Shown piece by piece: positions 45,395-56,700 of a stretch of 64,000 nucleotides of DNA. Source of the stretch: Alligator mississippiensis (taxonomy: Eukaryota > Chordata > Crocodylia > Alligatoridae); contig NC_081831.1 of assembly GCF_030867095.1 (NCBI RefSeq), positions 21,676,001 through 21,740,000 on the forward strand. The letters run 5' to 3'. The translations under genes were made by a program, and so were the position numbers. Positions within the stretch are counted from its first letter, which is position 1; each line of letters begins with the position of its first letter. Below the pieces are notes generated by a model. The model did not search any database, was not told the DNA's origin, and saw nothing but the letters and a program-made list of their open reading frames with translations.

Positions 45395-46030
45395 GCAGAC
45401 AAGGTTCTTTGGGTGAATATGATATCTTTTATTAGACCAACTGTAATAGTTGGAAAAAATTTTATAGCAAGCTTTCAGGTTTAAAAACCCTTCGTCAGGC
45501 TGAGAAAGTCTCTGCAGTTGGTGTGTGCTCTTCCTGGATGGAATGAAAAGTAAAGACTCCAGAGGCTGGGTTGCATGGATGCAAGACAGACAGTCAGTGA
45601 AGATGTAAATTGAGGAGTCAGTGGGTGAGAGAGAGGCTGCAGGGGGGAGGAGAAGGAGGATGAATGTACCATTTAGAAAGTGGAGAGGTACCTGGGGAGT
45701 CAGATGTCAGGCAGGTTATAATGTGTCATAAATCCAATGCCTATATTTAGACCGTGATTTTTTGTATCCAGGAGGCTGATGAAGTGCAGTTCACAGGCTT
45801 GTCTCTGAGAAGTGTTTTGTAAGTTTCCTTTGAGGATTAGAACCGAGAGACTGGAGAGAGAGCAGTTTTCTTGTGAGGAACGTGCCCCCACTGGCACGTG
45901 GGTATTCCTGTCTTTGATAGATTTCCGGTGTGCGTTCATTCTGGTGCGCAGTTGTTGTTTGGTCTGGCCTACATATTTTCCATCAGGGCATTTGGTGCAT
46001 TGGATGAGATGAGTGTTTGCTCCCCATGCA
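45395..46030 (-). mobile_element. Penelope-like element 3' end with GIY-YIG, lineage B
   Basis: The minus strand encodes IQCTKCPDGKYVGQTKQQLR, TRMNAHRKSIKDR, SQENCSLSSLSVLI, ACELHFISLLDT and GLNIGIGFMTHYNLPDI, a GIY-YIG endonuclease C-terminus with its usual ending, open over about 110 codons. A 3' UTR follows, to a terminal segment with AAAGATATCATATTCACCC and AAAGAACCTTGTCTGCC, also seen at 11.2 kb. It is 5' truncated, without reverse transcriptase, and joins GC-rich sequence at about 46,030. Confidence 0.8.
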
Positions 46031-46590
46031 GTGTGGGGCAGTGGGGGGTAGCAGGGATAGCCCCCCGCCTGGCAGCACCTGGTGAGCACTGGGGCTTTTC
46101 TTTAAAGTACCAACCTGGGGTGGAGGGGGGGCAGCCGTGGGGGGGCTGGGGGAGTGGGGGAGGGTCGGAGGGGCTGGCAGGGGTCCCCCCATGGTCCCGT
46201 CCCCCAGCCCTCCAGTACTTACCAGCTTGGAGTCTGCTGCAGCTCTCTTCTGCAGCCACCGGGGACTGCCCGAATCATCAAAGCTTTGCTGAAGATTCAG
46301 AGAGCTTTGAATCGATTCAGACCTTTAAATTGGTCCCCTGATTCAATTCGGATTCGGATCCTGTTCAGCAGGGGGTCACAAGATTCGGCCACTGAATCAG
46401 GCCACCACCTGAAGCTTCACACAGCCCCCAGCTGTGGGGGAGCACCATGCACTCCAGTGACTGGGATCCTTATTCTCTGATGAGGCTCCCAGCTGCAGAG
46501 GCACAAAAGCTCACAGCTGATCCAGGCTCCCAGCCAGGCAGCGTACCATGCACTCTGGGTCCCATCAGCTGATCTCAGCTCCCAAGCCTG
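46031..46590. mobile_element. Fragment related to the GATTCGGATT-rich hAT element
   Basis: The segment 46,260-46,400 has GAATCGATTCAGACC, GATTCAATTCGGATTCGGATC and GGCCACTGAATCAGGCC-type motifs like those at 12,600-12,720. GC-rich sequence flanks it. Limits are uncertain and no ends are seen. Confidence 0.45.
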
Positions 46591-47714
46591 GGAGCTTTCT
46601 ACATAGTTCGAGTCCTGGTGCAATCCCTGGAGCTGGCGGATGATCAGTTAAGTATTGGCTAGATTGGTACAATACTGAAGTTCAAACTGGCCTCAGTCTG
46701 AGCCCTGGTTAAGCTCTCAAAGATGACAGATTATCAATTATCATTGGCTGAACTGGAACCGAACCAGGGCTCTAGCTGACCCTGGAGCTGGCCGATGATC
46801 AGCTGATCATCAGCTGATATGGACCACATTAGGGTGGGTTTGTATAGGTCCTCATTCTGCCAAATGTTCAATTTAAGGTACAATGGAAAACAACCACAAA
46901 ATTATTACACATATTTTGCAGAATAATTTTGTAGTTTATCACCCATTTAATTGTGCTATTATTGTATTTACCCAGTCCAAGTTACCTTTGAATTTAAGAC
47001 TACCCCTTCAATAATTAGATTCTATACATGGAAAATAATAAATTTGTTATGATTTTCTATGTATAGAATTTAACTATTGGAGGGTCATTTTAAATTTGTC
47101 TGTCCCCCGTCCCCCTTTTCTCCCCTGCTGCAGTAGAGAAAGCAATGGTGGAGGGCAAGGGGCCAGACCCCTGTACCTTGCCCCCTCATCCCCTGCCACT
47201 TGCTCCCCCAATCCCCACCCACCGTGCCTGTGTCTGCCTCCTGCCTCTTCCCCCATTTTTCCTGCCTATGCCAATGCCAGTGCCAGTGCTGCCTGCCTCC
47301 CTCCTCACAGTCAGGTTGGGGCCAGAGCCAGAGTCAGAGCTGAAGGTAAGCAGTGTGGGAGGTAGGCAGTAGTGGGGCAGGCTGCCTCATGCTCCCTGCA
47401 AGCTACACATTGTGTGTCTCTCCCATGCACCTCTCAACCACCATATGGTTTCCCCATATACCCTCTCCCCAAAACATGTGGTCTCCCTCACCCCACAGCT
47501 TCACGAGCTGCCTCAACCCCCAGCAAGCTGAGCCACCCTGGTGCGGTTCCAATTCAGCCAATGATAGTTGATAATTTGTCATCTTTGAGAGCTTAACCAG
47601 GGCTCAGACTGAGGCCAGTTTGAGCTTCAGTATTGTACCAATCCAGCCAATACTTAACTGATCATCCGCCAGCTCCAGGGATTGCACCAGGACTCACACT
47701 ATGTAGAAAGCTCC
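46591..47714. mobile_element. Foldback element with ~180-bp inverted arms
   Basis: The left arm (46,591-46,771) and right arm (47,534-47,714) are near-perfect reverse complements. The left arm has GGAGCTTTCTACATAGT, GGAGCTGGCGGATGATCAGT, TAAGTATTGGCTAGATTGGT and GAGCTCTCAAAGATGACAG-like runs, and the right arm has each in reverse complement with only scattered mismatches. A loop of about 760 bp lies between, holding a second palindrome at about 46,990-47,096 and GC-rich sequence. No protein is coded. It looks like a non-autonomous foldback DNA transposon. Target duplications were not found. Confidence 0.75.
46990..47096. repeat. Inner palindrome within the foldback loop
   Basis: AATTTAAGACTACCCCTTCA and AGATTCTATACATGGAAAAT on the left pair with ATTTTCTATGTATAGAATTT and the following TTGGAGGGTCATTTTAAATT on the right, giving a stem of about 45 bp with a few mismatches. 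It may be a separate small palindromic MITE inside the larger one. Confidence 0.65.
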
Positions 47715-48478
47715 CTGGGCCAGTACCTGAATCTAAGGTGAGGGTTTTCCCCTGGGGTCAAAAACCGTGTTTTGGATTCAAGTCAATACAGTAATTGCCG
47801 GAATGTGTGGCCAGGTTACTATTTAAGATAAAATTAACTGGTCAATTGTGTCTTATGCATAATGTCTGCCAGGGGCCCAAAGTGCCCAATCACCTGCCTG
47901 ACTTAAGACAAACACAGCTACCAACCTCTGTATTCTGCAGTTTCTACATATGCCATGGATGGAGCTGGACAATTTAGGTACGTCCCTTTCTGGCACTGGG
48001 ACACTGCTTATACCAGAGGTTCATTGCATTACAGGGAAACTTACTTCAACTATTGCCAGCTCTTTTCTGGTGACATATGGCAGGGTTTGATTTGCTATTA
48101 CAGGGTTTCATGTCTGGCCTTGATTTGCCTGAACCATATCTGTCAGATGCTGAATCCAAAACACCCTCCCTATGCTGGTATATGCCAATTGCTGGGAAGA
48201 TCAAAGACCAATGTGGGTATCTTACACCAACTGTTGATCTATTTGTTAGGAACACAGACATATCAGAAAGATGTCACAATTCCAGGTAAGTTCGCTATTA
48301 TATGCTTATCTAATAGAGCTTACTGAGAGATTTCTCTGTGGTCATTGCCTTGCCCAGGTAATCCAAGAGCTTTGTGGAGACTGTTGGGGACAACTTCCTA
48401 GTACAAGTGTTAGAGATCAACTAGGAGCTGTGGTCTTCTTGCTCTGCTGCTCACAAAAAGAGAAGTCGTGGGGAACAT
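47715..48478. other. Intergenic, nothing recognised
   Basis: The 123-codon frame at 47,955-48,326 has no family signature, and I do not call it a gene. Confidence 0.4.
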
Positions 48479-48479
48479 A

Positions 48480-48958
48480 GAGCAGTGGAGTAAGGGCCCT
48501 GGACTTCAGAAAAGCAACAAAAATGGTTAAAGGGCTGGGGCACATGACTTCTGAGGACAGGCTGAGGGAACTGGGCTTATTTAGTCTGGAGATGAGAAGC
48601 CTGAAGGGAGATTTGATAGCAGCCTTCAATTACCTTATGGGTGGTTCCAAAGAGAATGGAGCTGGACTGTTCTCAGTGGTGGCAGATGACAGAACAAGGA
48701 GCAGTGGTCTCAAGTTGCAACAAGGGAATTTTAGGTTTATATTAGGAAAAACTCTCTTACACGGAGGGTAGTAAAGCAGTGGGACAGGCTACCCAGAGAG
48801 GTTGTGGAGTCTACATCCTTGAAGGTTTTTAAGACCAGGCTAGACAAAGCTTTGGCTGAGATGATCTAGTTGAGGATGTTCCTGCTTTGGGCAGGGGGTT
48901 GGACTAGACTCCTGAGGTCCCTTCCAACCTTCATTTTCTATGATTCTTTGATTCTATG
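48480..48958 (+). mobile_element. CR1 LINE 3' end
   Basis: This has the CR1 ORF2 end and 3' UTR: 'ggggcacatgacttctgagg', 'ggcttatttagtctggagat', GGCTACCCAGAGAGG, 'tggactagactcctgaggtc' and the tail TTCTATGATTCTTTGATTCT, the octamer-type repeat at which CR1 priming occurs. It is 5' truncated, and its frame is broken. Confidence 0.9.
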
Positions 48959-48965
48959 GTCATCT

Positions 48966-49432
48966 GTGGGCCAGTGTGGCCAACCTAAGCACCCATAGGT
49001 CAGTTGGGCTGACCCAAGAACCCACAATTACTCAAGCCAAAGCAAGGACCCGCAAATCAGTCAGGCCAACATGAGTAACCACAGGTCAGTTGGACAGAAC
49101 CAAACACCCACAAGTACATCAGGCCAACCCGAGCACCTGCCAGTCAGTAGGACCACCCCAAACACTTATGCAGCAGCTAGGTAGACCCAAACACTGACAG
49201 GTCAGTCAAGACAACCCAAGCCCTTGTGGGCGAGCAGACCTGAGCATCCATAGAACCATCAGACCAAAGCGAGCACCTAAGGGTCATTTGGGCTGACCTA
49301 AGCACCTGCTGGTCAGCCGGGCCAAAGCAAGCAGCTGAAAGTCAATTGAGCAGACCAGAGCACCCATAAGCCAGTTAGACTGATCCGAGCACCCATGGGT
49401 CACTAAGGCTGACTCAAACACCTGCAGGTCAT
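48966..49432. repeat. 29-bp minisatellite, about 16 copies
   Basis: Tandem units keep a length of 29 bases, with one shorter unit of about 25 and one of 28. A rough consensus is CAGGTCAGTYRGGCYRACCC followed by RAGCACCCA. Units differ at many sites, so the array is old, but the period is well kept. It starts within 10 bases of the CR1 tail. The period is not a multiple of three, and no frame runs through it. Confidence 0.85.
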
Positions 49433-49729
49433 ATTATATACTATAGTGTATATGTGCCCAGGCTGACACACCGGCCCAGGGAGACTCAAACTGGGAACCT
49501 GAACATAGAAGCATCTAAAAAATTAAGGGCCCTGTTTTGAAAATTGGGGTCTAACCCCTCCATGCCTCAGTGTCCCTAGAATAATAATGATCTCACTTTA
49601 CTGTCCAAGAGGAATGAGGAAGTATGAGGCGGTGTCTGAAGGACAGCTGCTCCCAGGGTCCAGAATAGGTGCAGGGTTGGAGCAGAGGGGAGGTGATCAC
49701 AGCTTGACACACAGCTGTTCCATGTGCAT
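49433..49729. other. Intergenic, nothing recognised
   Basis: No feature beyond sequence upstream of the plus end of the next open frame. Confidence 0.4.
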
Positions 49730-50311
49730 CTAGCTCCCCTGCACAGCCACCAGTACGCCCCAGACAGGGGTCTCTGCCACAGGGCCCCGTCCCCCTGTGA
49801 ACATCTGGTACAGCCACAAAGGGCAGGTTATTAGCCGGTGTTTATAAAAGAAAGGCAGGAACTCTGGGTCTGCCCTTGCACGCAGGTCATTACTTGCATG
49901 GTCCCTTGCAGTGGTTTCTATGGGTACTCCTGCTGTCACCTCACAAACCAGCATGGAGGTGTAGCTCTTGGAGCCAATGTCACTCCCTACCAGGGCCTTG
50001 GTCCCATATTGTGGGGGATGATCTGCTACAGGGAGTTGTTCTGATTCCTTCAAGCTGGCCAGAGCCTCAGAAGCAAGTCTAGAGCGTTCAGCAGGAGGGT
50101 CGCAAGTAAAATCCACCACATTGTACTGGGAGCTCCAAAGCTTCCTCCTCCTACTCTTGTCCTGCAGCAACCAGGGGGTGCGGAGGTGGAGCCAGCCCCC
50201 TGGACAGTTCTCTGGAATCAGCTGTGGGCTGCTGGCCAAATCCTCCATGGGGGAGGAAAGGGAATACCCAGGGTTTTGCTCTCTGGGTGCTCGAGGCTGG
50301 ACACGAAGCAC
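49730..50311 (-). CDS. Unrecognised 193-codon open frame, possible gene
   Basis: One uninterrupted frame from ATG (50,311) to TAG on the minus strand; a second in-frame ATG gives about 172 residues (MEDLASSPQLIPENCPGGWL). The composition is protein-like: mixed charged and aromatic residues, blocks such as RRRKLWSSQYNVVDFTCDPP, RADPEFLPFFYKHRLITCPL and WLYQMFTGGRGP, no low complexity. It has no signal peptide, membrane span or motif that I can name. An in-frame TGA lies 18 bases before the ATG, after a possible splice acceptor (ctttccttcag) near 50,345. It lies between the 3' ends of COLGALT1 and the RNF222-like gene and is in the COLGALT1 orientation. It could be a small lineage-specific or ciliary-type gene, or a chance frame. 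I give it moderate weight only. Confidence 0.4.
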   Translation of the reverse strand: MLRVQPRAPREQNPGYSLSSPMEDLASSPQLIPENCPGGWLHLRTPWLLQDKSRRRKLWSSQYNVVDFTCDPPAERSRLASEALASLKESEQLPVADHPPQYGTKALVGSDIGSKSYTSMLVCEVTAGVPIETTARDHASNDLRARADPEFLPFFYKHRLITCPLWLYQMFTGGRGPVAETPVWGVLVAVQGS

Positions 50312-50345
50312 ATAGGGGACTCAGCAGTGTTTCAGGCAGAGGTCT

Positions 50346-51885
50346 GAAGGAAAGTATTCTCCACAGCTGCCCCTGCTTTGTGGATGTATGCTCTGCAGAT
50401 ATTACTCTCCCTGAGAGAGAAGCAGGCACAGACTTGGGGGAGGACAATAAGGGAGGGATGGGTGTAAGGTGGAGGAGTCCCACCGCTTGGGGGGGGGGGG
50501 AGGGACATGGGGAAATGCACTGCATTCTTTACTGGACATGGTGACGAGGTTATGTAGTGACGTGTTGGATATGGAGACCCTCTCCTAGGTCAGTGGTAGG
50601 AAGTGGCAATAGGTGGGGTGAGGTGGGATAGGTAGGAGAGGAGTTTGGTTTGTTATATTGTCTTTTTATGTGTATGATTTTTGTCTGGTATTGCGAGCTC
50701 CTGTCATTTCTAATGACTTGTACCTTCTGGTTCTACTGGAGCCTCAGATCTGAGCATCACTCTGCATTGCACCTCGTCATCATGTGCAGAGGCTGTGCAC
50801 AGGCCAGGGTTGCTGCACATGGAGCCCTAATATAAGCATTGGGGCTTCAGAATGGGTGCTGGGAAGGACCTGGCAGGGTCAAGGGGTCACACTGGGATCA
50901 TAGATGTTTCTCCATGGGGAGGTTTGGGGTGGGGGTTATGTGATACCAGGGGCAGTACATGGGGGGCATTTCTGTGGTGCAGCCCAGAGCAGGGTTCCTT
51001 ACCTAGGCTGTGCAGTGCTGGGTGCAGGGAGTAGGGCAGACTGGCAGCCCCAGGAACTAGGAGTCCTTGCAGGGAGTAACACAGGTGCCAGCTGTGGCCT
51101 CAGTGACTCCCATGGGTAGAGCTCCATCCCCGGGGGCAGCTGTGGCCACAAGGACCTGATCAGGGCAGACCACACCAGTCCTGGCCCTTTGCTAATGGCA
51201 ACACTCATTGGTCTGGTGGCACACTCTGAGGCCCGGGCACACTGGACTCTCCTGCCTCCTGCTGTGACTGGCTGAGCAGCCCTGTCAATGGGCTAAGTGG
51301 GCTTGGGAGGCATAGAGAGCTCTTACCTGGCCATGCACAGTGAACGGGGTGCAGACTGCACAAGGGCATGAGGACACCCACCCCTCCCAGTCCAGTCACT
51401 CATGCACAATGCAGCAAGACCCACCTTCCTGATTATGTGTGTGTATTGTAGTGCCCATCCAGCTGGCCTCTGCCCATGTGCCACCTGGGGTGGGGGGGTG
51501 GGGGTGAAGGAAACATATTAGGTATGCACGTGCAGGGAAAGTTCAGCAGAGGTCCTACTGCACAGCTGGTCCCCTCCAAGTTGCACATGCACGGTATGGC
51601 ACTAGTTGGGCTGGCCCTTGCACATGTCTCTACCAGGGTGGAGGGGGGCATATATGCCATGGTTGGTGGTTCAGGGCTCCTGCTATGAGGCCTACCCCCA
51701 GGCCTATGTGGGCAATGCCTCTGTACCCCCTGCAGCAAGGTCTATAGGGTCCTCAGCCTCATGCCTTTGACCCCCAGGGTCCCTTCCCCCTCCAACAACC
51801 TCTGCTGACCCTGCCCCACCTCCCTCTGCTGCCAGCTTCAAGCAAAGCCCCTTTTTCTTCCCCACCATCATTTGCAACACCTGAG
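50346..51885. other. Intergenic 3' of COLGALT1, nothing recognised
   Basis: No repeat or exon is named. G runs occur near 50,490-50,501 and 51,488-51,498. Frames are short and GC-driven. Confidence 0.4.
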
Positions 51886-53499
51886 TAGAGAATTTCAATT
51901 CAAACTTTATTTTAAAAGGCAGCTTCTGTTCCCAGCTGCATCACTCACACAAGGCCAGAGGAGCTTTGGCTTCAAAATTATACCTAAAAAAAAAAAGGCA
52001 GGAGATATTCAAACCTGAAATTCTTGTGAGAAGCTGTAAGGAGGAAGTGGTCTGGAGAGGAGAAGAACAGGGGGCATTTCAGTGCAAGGAGGATTTTGCT
52101 CTCAAGGTGCCTTTTATGAGCCCAGAAAAGAAAACCACATTTCAGCTAGTCCTGTCATGGGACCCAACATGAAACATTGCAAAGATTCATAACCCAAAGA
52201 AAAGGAAAAGCATGAAAAACAAAATAAAAACAGGCAACCTACTAAAAGCCATGGGGACTGGGGGCAGTGCACAGAAAGCTTTACCAGAGCCCTGCAGAAA
52301 ACTGAAGCAAAAATTGGAGATCAAATCATTGTCCATAACATGAGTCCTTTAAGTGACCCAGGAAATGTTGGCAACAAACAGATGAAATGACAACACGACC
52401 AAAATCTGGACATCTGTCCCCAGGTCCTACATCCCATCATGGAAGACAAACTAAGTACTCTTCTCAAGTCTCCACCTGGAGGAGAGTATTTGGTTATCCA
52501 CAGCAGGAGAGAGAGTAAAAACCAGCAGTCCCTCATTGTAAAAGGTAGGCCAGACCTTTCCCAGAGGATCTGAGCTGCCTGTACAGTGGAAGATGCATGG
52601 GAAAAAAAACCAGACATTTCTTAGCATTTTGTAGGTATTTTCAATTATTCTTCCAGGCAGAACTGACTGGATCAGTACAGTACCCACCCAAGCAAAGACT
52701 GGAGGTTCACCAGTTCTCAGACCCCCTCTCATCTCTAGGCTCCTCCAGATCAGGGTTAGACAGCCTAAGGGCTGTGTGCCACTGCTGCCCATCCTGCAAA
52801 TACACTTCAGCCTCCAGGGCTAAGAAGCCAGCACTCAGTTAAGGTACAAGATGGAGCTTAATAGAGGAGATATCAGTACTTCTTGTGCTCCTTCTCTAGG
52901 CACTTTGGGCTGTTTGCAAGGTGGCAGAACATAGTTCAAGCCATAGCCAAACATTTCACAAAACTAGAAAAGTCTTACACAGAGAGGGGACCTCAGGCTA
53001 TATATCAGGACAAACTGTTCCCTGGAATCTGCAGGATCTGCCTGCATTTCAGCCCACTTCCCCAAAGGAACAGTCAAATGTCAAGAGAGAGATTCCCAGT
53101 GCAGATGCACATATGTGGCAACAGAGGCAAGAAAAGAGATTTTCTACCAGGTACCCATTTCCTAAACTGAAGAATAAAACTTCTCCATTACAGTGACTGG
53201 CTGTATGAAGACCTCCGCCGCACAATGGATCTGTCAATAGCTAAATGAATTTGCCTGGCAAACCTGACTTCCTCCAGCATTCTCCCTCCTACAGTCTGAA
53301 AACAGCAGTGATCAGTAGGGCTCCAACCATAACCCTTGTGGGCTTTTTTCTGTAAGTTATTTTGCCATCATATCCTTGGACAGGAAAGGAAAGCCCAGTA
53401 ATCCCCACAAAAACGATGTTACTACTATAACTCTCCTCCTGCTGTCTACCCTATACCTCTCAGTCCCTTTTTCCTTTCCCTGTCAGGGGCCTGCTCTGG
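51886..53499 (-). other. Probable COLGALT1 3' UTR
   Basis: Sequence downstream of the stop codon is free of obvious repeats for 1.6 kb, down to a canonical minus-strand AATAAA (51,906-51,911). No earlier minus-strand AATAAA is seen after the stop. The cleavage point would be about 51,886-51,895. The length is an inference from this signal. Confidence 0.5.
51906..51911 (-). terminator. Polyadenylation signal, probable COLGALT1
   Basis: TTTATT on the plus strand is AATAAA on the minus strand, the first canonical signal found downstream of the COLGALT1 stop codon. Confidence 0.5.
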
Positions 53500-53767
53500 T
53501 CATAGTTCATCCCGGGCTGCACTGTCAAGAGGAGACTGGAGCACATCTGAGTTCCTGGCCTCATTTTTCAGCTCTTGTTGCTCTTTCATTTTTTGAGATT
53601 TGGCACGGTCCCAGTCAGTTTTTACTTTCTCATTATTCCAAACCACCGAGGTCTCGGTATCACTTATATAACCATCGTCACCAGTGTAATGTGTGGGGTA
53701 AATCAGAAGTGGTTCCACTGAAAAGGCCAGCAAATTCCGGTTTTCAAAATGCTTCTTGTACTCAGAT
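53500..53767 (-). CDS. COLGALT1: COLGALT1 last coding exon
   Basis: 268 bp including the TGA stop (53,502-53,500), acceptor ttctgcacag|ATCTGAG. It codes [20 protein letters not shown], the [20 protein letters not shown] block, and ends SAARDEL. The large plus-strand frame over this exon (53,376-54,197) is its shadow. Confidence 0.96.
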
Positions 53768-56700
53768 CTGTGCAGAAAAAAGAAAACATGGCTATATCCA
53801 CTACTTTCACCCTTCAGTCCACCTTTATCCTCCAACCCAGTCCCTCTGTCCACCCTATAATTGTTTGAGACACCCTTCATCTTCCCACTACATGATTACA
53901 ATCACATACAGTGCACACCTCTCACAACCTTCCAAACCAAATCTCTCCAGCCACTCTCAAAAGAATGATGCACATAAAGACACGACGACCCAGGAAATCC
54001 TCCAGTCCCAAATCCAATCCCCTGTTCTTGCATACTATAATTCCTTCACATCTCTATCATCTTCCTGGAACCTTTCTTCTGAAAGAACAGCAGCTGCAGA
54101 AAACGTTTCAAAGTCTGAGGCTTTTCAAGCTCACTGTCAAAGTCTGAGTGACTGTAGCAGGGCACTAAGGTGCCTGCTACTTGGAGAGCCAGGATAACTC
54201 ATCAGGTGCCGGTTGCTAAGGCAACTAGAGGGAACTAGTGACCCTCACCTGCCTAGTTAGCTGACCAAGAAGGGGCAGGGCCTGGCTCCTATGTAAATCA
54301 CAGGCTGGAGGCCAGGAGGCAGTTCCCTGCTGGCAGACAAAGGGGAAGGAGCTCTCTGCCTGAGCGAGGAGAGGGAAGAGCCCTGAACGCATCAGCTGTG
54401 GGAGACTGGTAAAGGATGGAGCACCCTAGGGGTGGCTGGATTAATGTTATAGCCGGACGGCTGGAGTTTGCATTGTAGCTCAGGGGCTTGTGTTTCGTTT
54501 GCTGTTTGTTACCGGTGGTTTGGGTGAGGCTAAGAGGGGATGGAGGAGGCCTCATAGGGGACCCACAGCAGTGTGGGAACCCCAGCCCCAGAGAGTGGGG
54601 GCAGCAAGAAGCCCCAGAGAGTGACGGGGATGCAGAGAGCCCGAGCGCCAGCAAGGGCGCAGAGGGAGAGAGAGGGCGCAGAGGGAGACCAAACAATGTC
54701 AGTTACATCTGCAAGGCTTGGGGCGTGGTTGGAGCCACGCATAGCCCATAAGGCTGGGGTGTACAGAACACCCAATACAGGAAAGGAACTAGTGATAACA
54801 GGAGAACCGTGGACAAGAGGACGAAAGGCAGCCTCCCTATAAAATATATATATGAGATCAAAGTCGTGGCGGGCAAGAATTTGAGGGTGCTAGTTGGCAG
54901 CTTGGCACGGTAAAGGAGGCAGCAGGGGAGAGCACGGCAACCCTGCCCGCCCTCCTGTTACAGTGAGCTCCAACTGAATCTCACCTAGCTGGCTTGTGAT
55001 GAGGTTTCATAAAGGCCAGGTGGTACTTACTGCCATGCCAGAGACTGACACCAGAGGGCAAAATGACCTAACCGTCCCACATCAGCTTTCACTGACAAAG
55101 GTAGGGAATCCCAACTTTCCACCACTGAGACTGGCAATCAGAGGCTCACTCCCAGAAATCAGTAAAACAGCAGGTTCTAAAGCAGGGGCAGGCAAAATCC
55201 AACTCACGGGCCAGATTGGGAGTGGTGGACTCCATTTCCCAGCAGCCCCTGACTGTGTTCCTGCAGCCACTTTCCATGGAGACCCCAAGAAGTGGCAAGG
55301 CAGCGGGTGGAGAATTGCTCCAAGGGCCAGGATTTTGCAGCAGTGATAGCATGGTCTGGAGTTGGGGCAGAGCCACTGCCTGACTGCCCTGGGCAGGGGC
55401 ATGCAGGCAGTGAATTACAGCTCTGCCCTGGCTCTGGACCATGCCGTCACTGCTGCGAGATCCAGGCCCCGGAGCTGCTCCCCACCCAGGTGCATGCCCT
55501 GCCAGTGCTGCTGGAACTGGTCTCCATGGAAACCCTGGTCCCCCTGTCACTGCCCTGCCACTTCTGCGGTCTTCACGGACGCCCGCTGCAGCAACACAGG
55601 CAGGGGCTGCTGGGAAATGGAGTCCAGCTGTTAGCCAGATCCACCATTCTGCCCACCCCTGTTCTAAAGCCATGTCATTAAGGTTTTTGGGCCAACCAAG
55701 GAACTACAAATAGGCTACAGTGTGTCCCTTCTCCTGCTCCCCAAGAGTAAGCAAGTTACCCAGCAGCCTCTGCAATTCCAGTGGCCTGCTCATGGAAGAA
55801 CTAGTACCTAGTAGGATTTCTGAGCATTGACAACAAATACTATATTTGTTCAAATAGAAACTTCTTCAGGAAATGTCTGATCTCACCCACGATGGGCATC
55901 TGGTGAAAACTCTAAGGGGTACTGAAGACTGAAACAGTTTGGGGTTCCTTCCGCCAACAAAAGTCCAAAAACATTTGAAGAAAAATGTTAACAACCCAAC
56001 GTTCTTCATGGAAATTGCTGACAGGAGCAAAAGCTATTTAGGCCTCTGCAATATGCCCAGCATCAAGTCCATTTACTATGATGGAGAAGTCAGATTTTGT
56101 TTCTCACTTGAGAACACTGGAACTGTTCCCTGGTAACCTACTGATGCTAATAGATGACACAGATTCCTTCACCAAAGAGAGAAGCTGTGGGGCATCCCTG
56201 AAGTGGTTAAGTGAGCTTCTCAGTTCAGAGTACAATGCCTAATATCCCCTTGTCCCTGCCCATAACCCATTATTTCTATTAACTAAGGCAGCAGGTCCTT
56301 TCCCTACCCCCTACCATCAATGCCCCATGTGAACACTGCCAAGACTCACACAGGATGCTTGTCAAACATGACAGGAAGGAATTCATCCACCGGTAACATT
56401 TTAGACAGCGGCTCAGCTGCCAGCAGCTTCTGGGCGCCCTGCAGTGAAATCACATAGGCCAGAGTCCAGTAGGAATAATCAGCTTCCACTAGGTTTCTCA
56501 CATGAGGCACAGACTTCTCTGGGTGCTCCACTTGCATTCGCTTTCTCCCAATGTAGCTGTGGGGCACAGAGCAGCAAGAAGTAGAGGTTTGTGTTAACAG
56601 GTATGTTCCAGCTCTGGCTTCCGTATTAGGGGTTTATGCATAGGCAAAGTTCTGAGGCCTGTGTGATAGTCAGAGGTCAGATTAAATTGTCATAGCAATC

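Noticed and set aside
47955-48326. 123-codon plus-strand frame
   Set aside because: No family signature and no supporting splice sites or context.
48966-49432. Regular 29-bp repeats as a possible CRISPR array
   Set aside because: The repeats are directly adjacent with no unique spacers, and this is a vertebrate genome. It is a minisatellite.
53376-54197. 273-codon plus-strand frame
   Set aside because: It is antisense to the last COLGALT1 exon and runs into intron and LTR sequence. The minus strand is clearly the coding one.
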